Shown in pieces: positions 1 through 11,528 of a stretch of 64,000 nt of DNA. Every line of letters starts with the position of its first letter. Positions within the stretch are counted from its first letter, which is position 1. Position numbers and translations under genes: made by a program. The notes beneath the pieces are model-generated. The model saw only the letters and a program-made list of their open reading frames with translations, made no database searches and was not told where the DNA came from. The stretch is from Liolophura sinensis (taxonomy: Eukaryota; Mollusca; Polyplacophora; Chitonida; Chitonidae): assembly GCF_032854445.1 (NCBI RefSeq), contig NW_027017994.1, forward strand, positions 1 to 64,000. Direction: 5' to 3'.

Positions 1-3000
1 CACTTTTGCATTTTTGCATGGTCTTTTTGTTAATTGAAATCGGCTACACTGTACTCTGTACAATCGCGACTGGTCATTACTATATTCAACTTTTGACTAT
101 AAGTTATGTGCCCTTCGGTAGCCCAGAAGACCTGAAATCTTTGGGCTAAGCCCATTTAACTTACCCAGCAAATGTCTTACTTCTAAGTCCAAGACAATCT
201 CAATGTCTTTATCTACGTGTAGAAAAACCACACCTTTTGTACATAAAAATCACAAGGTACTTGATACAGTCTGCTGTAAAAAGTACAACTAAACTTTGAC
301 CCACATTTATCAGGTGACAAAAGATGCGGAATTGGGCCAGGCATCGGCAGCTGTTAAAAAATTGCAAATATCCCTGGTCTCCATGGAGTAAGAGCCGTTG
401 CTACGCACGTGATTATGACATCAATGATCATTCAATTGTCGCTACAGCCAAAAGTATTGGTCGGAGAGCAAACGCGGTTTGCACCATTCGATTTCTCGTC
501 ACAAAATACGTCGGATTAGCCTCTTACCAGCAGCACTGGAACATTTTTTCCACTTTTGCATTTTTGCATGGTCTTTTTCTTAATTGAAATCGGCTACACT
601 GTACTCTGTACATCGCGACTGGTCATTACTATATTCAACTTTTGACTATAAGTTATGTGCCCTTCGGTAGCCCAGAAGACGACAAATCTTTGGGCCAAGC
701 CCATTTAACTCACCCAGCAATTGTGTTACTTCTAAGTGCAAGACAATCTCAATGTCTTAATTTACGTGTAGAAAAACCACACCTTTTGTACATAAAAATC
801 ACAAGGTACTTGATACAGTCTGCTGTAAAAAGTACAACTGACAACAGACCCCACATGAATAAGGTGCCAAAAGATGCGAATTGAGCCAGGCATCGGCAGC
901 TGTTGAAAAATTGCAAATTTTCCTGGTTTCCATGGAGTAAGAGCCGTTGCTGGGCACGTAATTATGACATCAATGATCATTCAATTGTCACTACAGCCAA
1001 AAGTATTGGTCGGAGAGCAACGCGGTTTGCACCATTCGATTTGTCGTCCACAAAATACGTCGGATTAGCCTCTTACCAGCAGCACTGGAACATTTTTTCA
1101 ATTTTTCATTTTTGCATGGTCTTTTTGTTAATTTAAATCGGCTACACTGTACTCTGTACAATCGCGACTGGTCATTACTATATTCAACTTTTGACTATAA
1201 GTTATGTGCCCTTCGGTAGCCCAGAAGACGACAAATCTTTGGGCTAAGCCCATTTTACTCACCCAGCAATTGCCTTTACTTCTAAGTCGAAGACTATCTC
1301 AATGTCTTTATCTACGTGTAGAAAAACCACACCATTTGTACATAAAAAGCACAAGGTACTTGATACAGTCTGCTGTAAAAAGTACAACTGAACACTGACC
1401 CACTTCAGTAAGTGCCAAAAGATGCGGAATTGAGCCAGGCATCGGCAGCTGTTGAAAAATTGCAAATTTCCCTGGTTTCCATGGAGTAAGAGACGTTGCT
1501 GGGCACGTGATTATGACATCAATGATCATTCAATTGTCACTACAGCCAAAAGTATTGGTCGGAGAGCAACGCGGTTTGCACCATTCGATTTCTCGTCACA
1601 AAATACGTCGGATTAGCCTCTTACCAACAGCACTGGAACATTTTTTCAATTTTTTCATTTTTGCATGGTCTTTTTGTTAATTTAAATCGCTACACTGTAC
1701 TCTGTACAATCGCGACTGGTCATTACTATATTCAACTTTTGACTATAAGTTATGTGCCCTTCGGTAGCCCAGAAGACGACAAATCTTTGGGCTAAGCCCA
1801 TTTTACTCACCCAGCAATTGCCTTACTTCTAAGTCGAAGACTATCTCAATGTCTTTATCTACGTGTAGAAAAACCACACCATTTGTACATAAAAAGCACA
1901 AGGTACTTGATACAGTCTGCTGTAAAAAGTACAACTGAACACTGACCCACTTCAGTAAGGTGCCAAAAGATGCGGAATTGAGCCAGGCATCGGCAGCTGT
2001 TGAAAAATTGCAAATTTCCCTGGTTTCCATGGAGTAAGAGACGTTGCTGGGCACGTGATTATGACATCAATGATCATTCAATTGTCACTACAGCCAAAAG
2101 TATTGGTCGGAGAGCAACGCGGTTTGCACCATTCGATTTCTCGTCACAAAATACGTCGGATTAGCCTCTTACCAACAGCACTGGAACAGTTTTACCAGTT
2201 TTGCATTTTTACCTGGTCTTTTTGTTAATTGAAATCGGCTACACTGTACTCTGTACAATCGCGACTGGTCATTACTATATTCAACTTTTGACTATAAGTT
2301 ATGTGCCCTTCGGTCGCCCAGAAGACGACAAATCTTTGGGCTAAGCCCATTTTACTCACCCAGCAATTGCCTTACTTCTAAGTCGAAGACAATCTCAATG
2401 TCTTTATCTACGTGTAGAAAAACCACACCATTTGTACATAAAAAACACAAGGTACTTGATACAGTCTGCTGTAAAAAGTACAACTGAACACTGACCACTT
2501 CAGTAAGGTGCCAAAAGATGCGGAATTGAGCCAGGCATCGGCAGCTGTTGAAAAATTGCAAATTTCCCTGGTTTCCATGGAGTAAGAGCCGTTGCTGGGC
2601 ACGTGATTATGACATCAATGATCATTCAATTGTCGCTACAGCCAAAAGTATTGGGTCGGAGAGCAATGCGGTTTGCACCATTCGATTTGTCGTCACAAAA
2701 TACGTCGATTAGCCTCTTACCAGCAGCACTGGAACATTTTTTCCACTTTTGCATTTTTGCATGGTCTTTTTGTTAATTGAAATCGGCTACACTGTACTCT
2801 GTACAATCGCGACTGGTCATTACTATATTCAACTTTTGACTATAAGTTATGTGCCCTTCGGTCGCCCAGAAGACCTGAAATCTTTGGGCTAAGCCCATTT
2901 AACTTACCCAGCAATTGTCTTACTTCTAAGTCCAAGACAATCTCAATGTCTTTATCTACGTGTAGAAAAACCACACCTTTTGTACATAAAAATCACAAGG

Positions 3001-4393
3001 TACTTGATACAGTCTGCTGTAAAAAGTACAACTGAGAACAGACCCACATGAATAAGGTGCCAAAAGATGCGGAATTGCGCCAGGCATCGGCAGCTGTTAA
3101 AAAATTGCAAATATCCCTGGTTTCCATGGAGTAAGAGCCGTTGCTCGGCACGTGATTATGACATCAATGATCATTCAATTGTCACTACAGCCAAAAGTAT
3201 TGGTCGGAGAGTAACGCGGATTGCACCATTCGATTTCTCGTCACAAAATACGTCGGATTAGCCCTCTTACTAGTTGCACTGGAACATTTTTTCCACTTTT
3301 GCATTTTGCCTGGTGTTTTTGTTAATTGAAAATCGGCTACACTGTACTCTGTACAATCGCGACTGGTCATTACTATATTCAACTTTTGACTATAAGTTAT
3401 GTGCCCTTCGGTAGCCCAGAAGACGACAAATCTTTGGGCTAAGCCCATTTAACTCACCCAGCAATTGTCTTATTTCTAAGTCCAAGACAATCTCAATGTC
3501 TTTATCTACGTGTAGAAAAACCACACCATTTGTAGATAAAAAACACAAGGTAGTTGATACAGTCTGCTGTAAAAAGTACAACTAAACTTTGACCCACATT
3601 TATCAGGTGACAAAAGATGCGGAATTGGGCCCAGGCATCGGCAGCTGTTAAAAAATTGCAAATATCCCTGGTCTCCATGGAGTAAGAGCCGTTGCTACGC
3701 ACGTGATTATGACATCAATGATCATTCAATTGTCGCTACAGCCAAAAGTATTGTCGGAGAGCAACGCGGTTTGCACCATTCGATTTCTCGTCACAAAATA
3801 CGTCGGATTAGCCTCTTACCAGCAGCACTGGAAAATTTTTTCCACTTTTGCATTTTTGCATGGTCTTTTTCTTAATTGAAATCGGCTACACTGTACTCTG
3901 TACAATCGCGACTGGTCATTACTATATTCAACTTTTTGACTATAAGTTATGTGCCCTTCGGTAGCCCAGAAGACGACAAATCTTTGGGCCAAGCCCATTT
4001 AACTCACCCAGCAATTGTGTTACTTCTAAGTGCAAGACAATCTCAATGTCTTAATTTACGTGTAGAAAAAACCACACCTTTTGTACATAAAAATCACAAG
4101 GTACTTGATACAGTCTGCTGTAAAAAGTACAACTGACAACAGACCCACATGAATAAGGTGCCAAAAGATGCGGAATTGAGCCAGGCATCGGCAGCTGTTG
4201 AAAAATTGCAAATTTCCCTGGTTTCCATGGAGTAAGAGACGTTGCTGGGCACGTGATTATGACATCAATGATCATTCAATTGTCACTACAGCCAAAAGTA
4301 TTGGTCGGAGAGCAACGCGGTTTGCACCATTCGATTTCTCGTCACAAAATACGTCGGATTAGCCTCTTACCAACAGCACTGGAACAGTTTTAC
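1..4393 (+). repeat. Left domain, first block: 6-monomer pattern
   Basis: Eight monomers. The unit with TCTCCATGG, GCTACGC and a CTTTGACCCACATTTATC cassette occurs near 290-400 and again near 3590-3700. The unit after it, with CTTTTTCTTAATTG, GTGTTACTT and TTAATTTACG, occurs at 551 and 3846. The spacing is 6 monomers. Monomers at 1099 and 1647 are nearly identical neighbours (TTTAAATCG start, ATTTTACTC, ACATAAAAAGC), so a single-unit duplication is also present. The monomer at 2196 introduces the unusual start TTTACCAGTTTTGC. Confidence 0.8.
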
Positions 4394-6041
4394 CAGTTTT
4401 GCATTTTTACCTGGTCTTTTTGTTAATTGAAATCGGCTACACTGTACTCTGTACAATCGCGACTGGTCATTACTATATTCAACTTTTGACTATAAGTTAT
4501 GTGCCCTTCGGTAGCCCAGAAGACGACAAATCTTTGGGCCAAGCCCATTTAACTCACCCAGCAATTGCCTTACTTCCAAGTGCAAGACAATCTCAATGTC
4601 TTTATCTACGTGTAGAAAAACCATACTATTTGTACGTGAAAAACACAAGGTACTTGATACAGTCTGCTGTAAAAAGTACAACTGAACACTGACCCACTTT
4701 AGTAAGGTGCCAAAAGATGCGGAATTGAGCCAGGCATCGGCAGCTGTTGAAAAATTGCAAATTTCCCTGGTTTCCATGGAGTAAGAGCCGTTGCTACGCA
4801 CGTGATTATGACATCAATGATCATTCAATTGTCGCTACAGCCAAAAGTATTGGTCGGAGAGCAACGCGGATTGCACCATTCGATTTCTCGTCACAAAATA
4901 CGTCCGATTAGCCTCTTACTAGTAGCACTGGAACAGTTTTTCCACTTTTGCATTTTTGCCTGGTCTTTTTGTTAATTGAAATCGGCTACACTGTACTCTG
5001 TACAATCGCGACTGGTCATTACTATATTCAACTTTTGACTATAAGTTATGTGCCCTTCGGTAGCCCAGAAGACGACAAATCTTTGGGCCAAGCCCATTTA
5101 ACTCACCCAGCAATTGTCTTATTTCTAAGTGCAAGACAATCTCAATGTCTTTATCTACGTGTAGAAAAACACACCATTTGTACATAAAAAAACACAAGGT
5201 ACTTGATACAGTCTGCTGTAAAAAGTACAACTAAACACTGACCCACCATTTATCAGGTGCCAAAAGATGCGGAATTGGGCCAGGCATCGGCAGCTGTTAA
5301 AAAATTGCAAATATCCCTGGTTTCCATGGAGTAAGAGCCGTTGCTGGGCACGTGATTATGACATCAATGATCATTCAATTGTCGCTACAGCCAAAAGTAT
5401 TGGTCGGAGAGCAACGCGGTTTGCACCATTCGATTTCTCGTCACAAAATACGTCGGATTAGCCTCTTACCAGCAGCACTGGAACAGTTTTTCCACTTTTG
5501 CATTTTTGCCTGGTCTTTTTGTTAATGAAATCGGCTACACTGTACTCTGTACAATCGCGACTGGTCATTACTATATTCAACTTTTGACTATAAGTTATGT
5601 GCCCTTCGGTAGCCCAGAAGACGTCAAATCTTTGGGATAAGCCCATTTAACTCACCCAGCAATTGTCTTACTTCTAAGTCGAAGACAATCTCAATGTCTT
5701 TATCTACGTGTAGAAAAACCACACCATTTGTACATGAAAAACACAAGGTACTTGATACAGTCTGCTGTAAAAAGTACAACTGAACACTGACCCACTTCAG
5801 TAAGGAGCCAAAAGATGCGGAATTGAGCCAGGCATCGGCAGCTGTTGAAAAATTGCAAATTTCCCTGGTTTCCATGGAGTAAGAGCCGTTGCTACGCACG
5901 TGATTATGACATCAATGATCATTCAATTGTCGCTACAGCCAAAAGTATTGGTCGGAGAGCAACGCGGATTGCACCATTCGATTTCTCGTCACAAAATACG
6001 TCGGATTAGCCTCTTACTAGTAGCACTGGAAACAGTTTTTC
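4394..6041 (+). repeat. Three-monomer block, copy A (second copy at 9.33-10.98 kb)
   Basis: From about 4.4 kb this block matches 9345 onward almost base for base at an offset of about 4940 bp (9 monomers). Shared uncommon markers are CCAAGTGCAAG with CCATAC in one unit, CGTCCGATTAG, TTTGGGATAAG, and TAAGGAGCC instead of TAAGGTGCC. The start TTTACCAGTTTTGC at 4394 is not shared with the second copy, so homology begins just inside the first unit. Confidence 0.8.
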
Positions 6042-6589
6042 CACTTTTGCATTTTTACCTGGTCTTTTTGTTAATTGAAACCGGCTACACTGTACTCTGT
6101 ACAATCTCGACTGGTCATTACTATATTCAACTTTTGACTATAAGTTATGTGCCCTTCGGTTGCCCAGAAGACGACAAATCTTTGGGCCAAGCCCATTTAA
6201 CTCACCCAGCAATTGTCTTACTTCTAAGTCCAAGACAATCTCAATGTCTTTATCTACGTGTAGAAAAACCACACCTTTTGTACATAAAAATCACAAGGTA
6301 CTTGATACAGTCTGCTGTAAAAAGTACAACTGACAACAGACCCACATGAATAAGGTGCCAAAAGATGCGGAATTGGGCCAGGCATCGGCAGGTGTTAAAA
6401 AATTGCAAATTTCCCTGGTTTCCATGGAGTAAGAGCCGTTGCTGGCACGTGATTATGACATCAATGATCATTCAATTGTCACTACAGCCAAAAGTATTGG
6501 TTGGAGAGCAACGCGGTTTGTACCATTCGATTTGTCGTCACAAAATACGTCGGATTAGCCTCTTACCAGTAGCACTGGAACAATTTTTC
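6042..6589 (+). repeat. Chimaeric monomer at an exchange point
   Basis: The first part carries GAAACCGG and the rare ACAATCTCGACTGG (near 6106), found otherwise near 11044, an offset of 9 monomers. From 6161 it carries the rare CGGTTGCCCAG and later GGCAGGTGTT, found at 11648 and 11875, an offset of 10 monomers. So this one unit matches the front of the monomer at 10981 and the back of the next one at 11529. Either one monomer was lost here or one was gained in the other copy. The switch lies within about 55 bp. Confidence 0.8.
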
Positions 6590-9333
6590 CAATTTTGCAT
6601 TTTTGCATGGTCTTTTTGTTAATTGAAATCGGCTACACTGTACTCTGTACAATCGCGACTGGTCATTACTATATTCAACTTTTGACTATAAGTTATGTGC
6701 CCTTCGGTAGCCCAGAAGACGACAAATCTTTGGGCTAAGCCCATTTAACTCACCCAGCAATTGTCTTATTTCTAAGTCCAAGACAATCTCAATGTCTTTA
6801 TCTACGTGTAGAAAAACCACACCATTTGTAGATAAAAAACACAAGGTACTTGATACAGTCTGCTGTAAAAAGTACAACTAAACTTTGACCCACATTTATC
6901 AGGTGACAAAAGATGCGGAATTGGGCCAGGCATCGGCAGCTGTTAAAAAATTGCAAATATCCCTGGTCTCCATGGAGTAAGAGCCGTTGCTACGCACGTG
7001 ATTATGACATCAATGATCATTCAATTGTCGCTACAGCCAAAAGTATTGGTCGGAGAGCAACGCGGTTTGCACCATTCGATTTCTCGTCACAAAATACGTC
7101 GGATTAGCCTCTTACCAGCAGCACTGGAAAATTTTTTCCACTTTTGCATTTTTGCATGGTCTTTTTCTTAATTGAAATCGGCTACACTGTACTCTGTACA
7201 ATCGCGACTGGTCATTACTATATTCAACTTTTGACTATCAGTTATGTGCCCTTCGGTAGCCCAGAAGACGACAAATCTTTGGGCCAAGCCCATTTAACTC
7301 ACCCAGCAATTGTGTTACTTCTAAGTGCAAGACAATCTCAATGTCTTAATTTACGTGTAGAAAAACCACACCTTTTGTACATAAAAATCACAAGGTACTT
7401 GATACAGTCTGCTGTAAAAAGTACAACTGACAACAGACCCACATGAATAAGGTGCCAAAAGATGCGGAATTGAGCCAGGCATCGGCAGCTGTTGAAAAAT
7501 TGCAAATTTTCCTGGTTTCCATGGAGTAAGAGCCGTTGCTGGGCACGTAATTATGACATCAATGATCATTCAATTGTCACTACAGCCAAAAGTATTGGTC
7601 GGAGAGCAACGCGGTTTGCACCATTCGATTTGTCGTCACAAAATACGTCGGATTAGCCTCTTACCAGCAGCACTGGAACATTTTTTCAATTTTTTCATTT
7701 TTGCATGGTCTTTTTGTTAATTTAAATCGGCTACACTGTACTCTGTACAATCGCGACTGGTCATTACTATATTCAACTTTTGACTATAAGTTATGTGCCC
7801 TTCGGTAGCCCAGAAGACGACAAATCTTTGGGCTAAGCCCATTTTACTCACCCAGCAATTGCCTTACTTCTAAGTCGAAGACAATCTCAATGTCTTTATC
7901 TACGTGTAGAAAAACCACAGCATTTGTACATAAAAAACACAAGGTACTTGATACAGTCTGCTGTAAAAAGTACAACTGAACACTGACCCACTTCAGTAAG
8001 GTGCCAAAAGATGCGGAATTGAGCCAGGCATCGGCAGCTGTTGAAAAATTGCAAATTTCCCTGGTTTCCATGGAGTAAGAGACGTTGCTGGGCACGTGAT
8101 TATGACATCAATGATCATTCAATTGTCACTACAGCCAAAAGTATTGGTCGGAGAGCAACGCGGTTTGCACCATTCGATTTCTCGTCACAAAATACGTCGG
8201 ATTAGCCTCTTACCAACAGCACTGGAACAGTTTTACCAGTTTTGCATTTTTACCTGGTCTTTTTGTTAATTGAAATCGGCTACACTGTACTCTGTACAAT
8301 CGCGACTGGTCATTACTATATTCAACTTTTGACTATAAGTTATGTGCCCTTCGGTAGCCCAGAAGACGACAAATCTTTGGGCCAAGCCCATTTAACTCAC
8401 CCAGCAATTGCCTTACTTCTAAGTGCAAGACAATCTCAATGTCTTTATCTACGTGTAGAAAAACCACACCATTTGTACATGAAAAACACAAGGTACTTGA
8501 TACAGTCTGCTGTAAAAAGTACAACTGAACACTGACCCACTTCAGTAAGGTGCCAAAAGATGCGGAATTGAGCCAGGCGTCGGCAGCTGTTGAAAAATTG
8601 CAAATTTTCCTGGTTTCCATGGAGTAAGAGCCGTTGCTGGGCACGTGATTATGACATCAATGATCATTCAATTGTCACTACAGCCAAAAGTATTGGTCGG
8701 AGAGCAACGCGGTTTGCACCATTCGATTTCTCGCCAGAAAATACGTCGGATTAGCCTCTTACCAGCAGCACTGGAACAGTTTTTCCACTTTTGCATTTTT
8801 ACCTGGTCTTTTTGTTAATTGAAATCGGCTACACTGTACTCTGTACAATCGCGACTGGTCATTACTATATTCAACTTTTGACTATAAGTTATGTGCCCTT
8901 CGGTAGCCCAGAAGACGACAAATCTTTGGGCCAAGCCCATTTAACTCACCCAGCAATTGCCTTACTTCTAAGTCCAAGACAATCTCAAAGTCTTTATCTA
9001 CGTGTAGAAAAACCACACCATTTGTACATAAAAATCACAAGGTACTTGATACAGTCTGCTGTAAAAAGTACAACTGACAACAGACCCACATGAATAAGGT
9101 GCCAAAAGATGCGGAATTGGGCCAGGCATCGGCAGCTGTTAAAAGTTGCAAATATCCCTGGTTTCCATGGAGTAAGAGCCGTTGCTGGGCACGTGATTAT
9201 GACATCAATGATCATTCAATTGTCACTACAGCCAAAAGTGTTGGTCGGAGAGCAACGCGGTTTGTACCATTCGATTTGTAGTCACAAAATACGTCGGATT
9301 AGCCTTTTACCAGCAGCACTGGAACTATTTTTC
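6590..9333 (+). repeat. Left domain block resembling 1-2.7 kb, 12 monomers later
   Basis: The units at 6590, 7139 and 7688 repeat the order seen at the window start: the CTTTGACCC cassette unit, then the CTTTTTCTTAATTG/TTAATTTACG unit ending in the rare CACGTAATTATG (954 and 7545), then the TTTAAATCG/ATTTTACTC unit. The offset is about 6590 bp. The TTTACCAG start appears again near 8230. Within copy 1 the TTTAAATCG unit is doubled (1099, 1647); here it is single. Confidence 0.75.
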
Positions 9334-11528
9334 CAATTTTGCATTTTTGCCTGGTCTTTTTGTTAATTGAAATCGGCTACACTGTACTCTGTACAATCGC
9401 GACTGGTCATTACTATATTCAACTTTTGACTATAAGTTATGTGCCCTTCGGTAGCCCAGAAGACGACAAATCTTTGGGCCAAGCCCATTTAACTCACCCA
9501 GCAATTGCCTTACTTCCAAGTGCAAGACAATCTCAATGTCTTTATCTACGTGTAGAAAAACCATACCATTTGTACGTGAAAAACACAAGGTACTTGATAC
9601 AGTCTGCTGTAAAAAGTACAACTGAACACTGACCCACTTTAGTAAGGTGCCAAAAGATGCGGAATTGAGCCAGGCATCGGCAGCTGTTGAAAAATTGCAA
9701 ATTTCCCTGGTTTCCATGGAGTAAGAGCCGTTGCTACGCACGTGATTATGACATCAATGATCATTCAATTGTCGCTACAGCCAAAAGTATTGGTCGGAGA
9801 GCAACGCGGATTGCACCATTCGATTTCTCGTCACAAAATACGTCCGATTAGCCTCTTACTAGTAGCACTGGAACAGTTTTTCCACTTTTGCATTTTTGCA
9901 TGGTCTTTTTGTTAATTGAAATCGGCTACACTGTACTCTGTACAATCGCGACTGGTCATTACTATATTCAACTTTTGACTATAAGTTATGTGCCCTTCGG
10001 TAGCCCAGAAGACGACAAATCTTTGGGCCAAGCCCATTTAACTCACCCAGCAATTGTCTTATTTCTAAGTGCAAGACAATCTCAATGTCTTTATCTACGT
10101 GTAGAAAAACCACACCATTTGTACATAAAAAACACAAGGTACTTGATACAGTCTGCTGTAAAAAGTACAACTAAACACTGACCCACATTTATCAGGTGCC
10201 AAAAGATGCGGAATTGGGCCAGGCATCGGCAGCTGTTAAAAAATTGCAAATATCCCTGGTTTCCATGGAGTAAGAGCCGTTGCTGGGCACGTGATTATGA
10301 CATCAATGATCATTCAATTGTCGCTACAGCCAAAAGTATTGGTCGGAGAGCAACGCGGTTTGCACCATTCGATTTCTCGTCACAAAATACGTCGGATTAG
10401 CCTCTTACCAGCAGCACTGGAACAGTTTTTCCACTTTTGCATTTTTGCCTGGTCTTTTTGTTAATTGAAATCGGCTACACTGTACTCTGTACAATCGCGA
10501 CTGGTCATTACTATATTCAACTTTTGACTATAAGTTATGTGCCCTTCGGTAGCCCAGAAGACGTCAAATCTTTGGGATAAGCCCATTTAACTCACCCAGC
10601 AATTGTCTTACTTCTAAGTCGAAGACAATCTCAATGTCTTTATCTACGTGTAGAAAAACCACACCATTTGTACATGAAAAACACAAGGTACTTGATACAG
10701 TCTGCTGTAAAAAGTACAACTGAACACTGACCCACTTCAGTAAGGAGCCAAAAGATGCGGAATTGAGCCAGGCATCGGCAGCTGTTGAAAAATTGCAAAT
10801 TTCCCTGGTTTCCATGGAGTAAGAGCCGTTGCTACGCACGTGATTATGACATCAATGATCATTCAATTGTCGCTACAGCCAAAAGTATTGGTCGGAGAGC
10901 AACGCGGATTGCACCATTCGATTTCTCGTCACAAAATACGTCGGATTAGCCTCTTACTAGTAGCACTGGAACAGTTTTTCCACTTTTGCATTTTTACCTG
11001 GTCTTTTTGTTAATTGAAACCGGCTACACTGTACTCTGTACAATCTCGACTGGTCATTACTATATTCAACTTTTGACTATAAGTTATGTGCCCTTCGGTA
11101 GCCCAGAAGACCTGAAATCTTTGGGCCATGCCCATTTAACTCACCCAGCAATTGTCTTATTTCTAAGTGCAAGACAATCTCAATGTCTTTTTCTACGTGT
11201 AGAAAAACCACACCATTTGTACAAAAAAACACAAGGTACTTGATACAGTCTGCTGTAAAAAGTACAACTAAACACTGACCCACATTTATCAGGTGCCAAA
11301 AGATGCGGAATTGGGCCAGGCATCGGCAGCTGTTAAAAAATTGCAAATATCCCTGGTTTCCATGGAGTAAGAGCCGTTGCTGGGCACGTGATTATGACAT
11401 CAATGATCATTCAATTGTCGCTACAGCCAAAAGTATTGGTCGGAGAGCAACGCGGTTTGCACCATTCGATTTCTCGTCACAAAATACGTCGGATTAGCCT
11501 CTTACCAGCAGCACTGGAACATTTTTTC
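9334..11528 (+). repeat. Block copy B, 9 monomers after 4.4-6.1 kb
   Basis: It matches the block beginning near 4.4 kb through TTTGGGATAAG, TAAGGAGCC and ACAATCTCGAC (11044). The unit starting at 10981 has CCTGAAATC, GGGCCATGCCC and a TTTTTCTACG variant not present in the other copy, because there the two units are fused. The unit at 9334 also takes part in a 7-monomer relationship with 12.9-13.4 kb (GATTTGTAGTCAC, AGCCTTTTACC). Confidence 0.75.
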
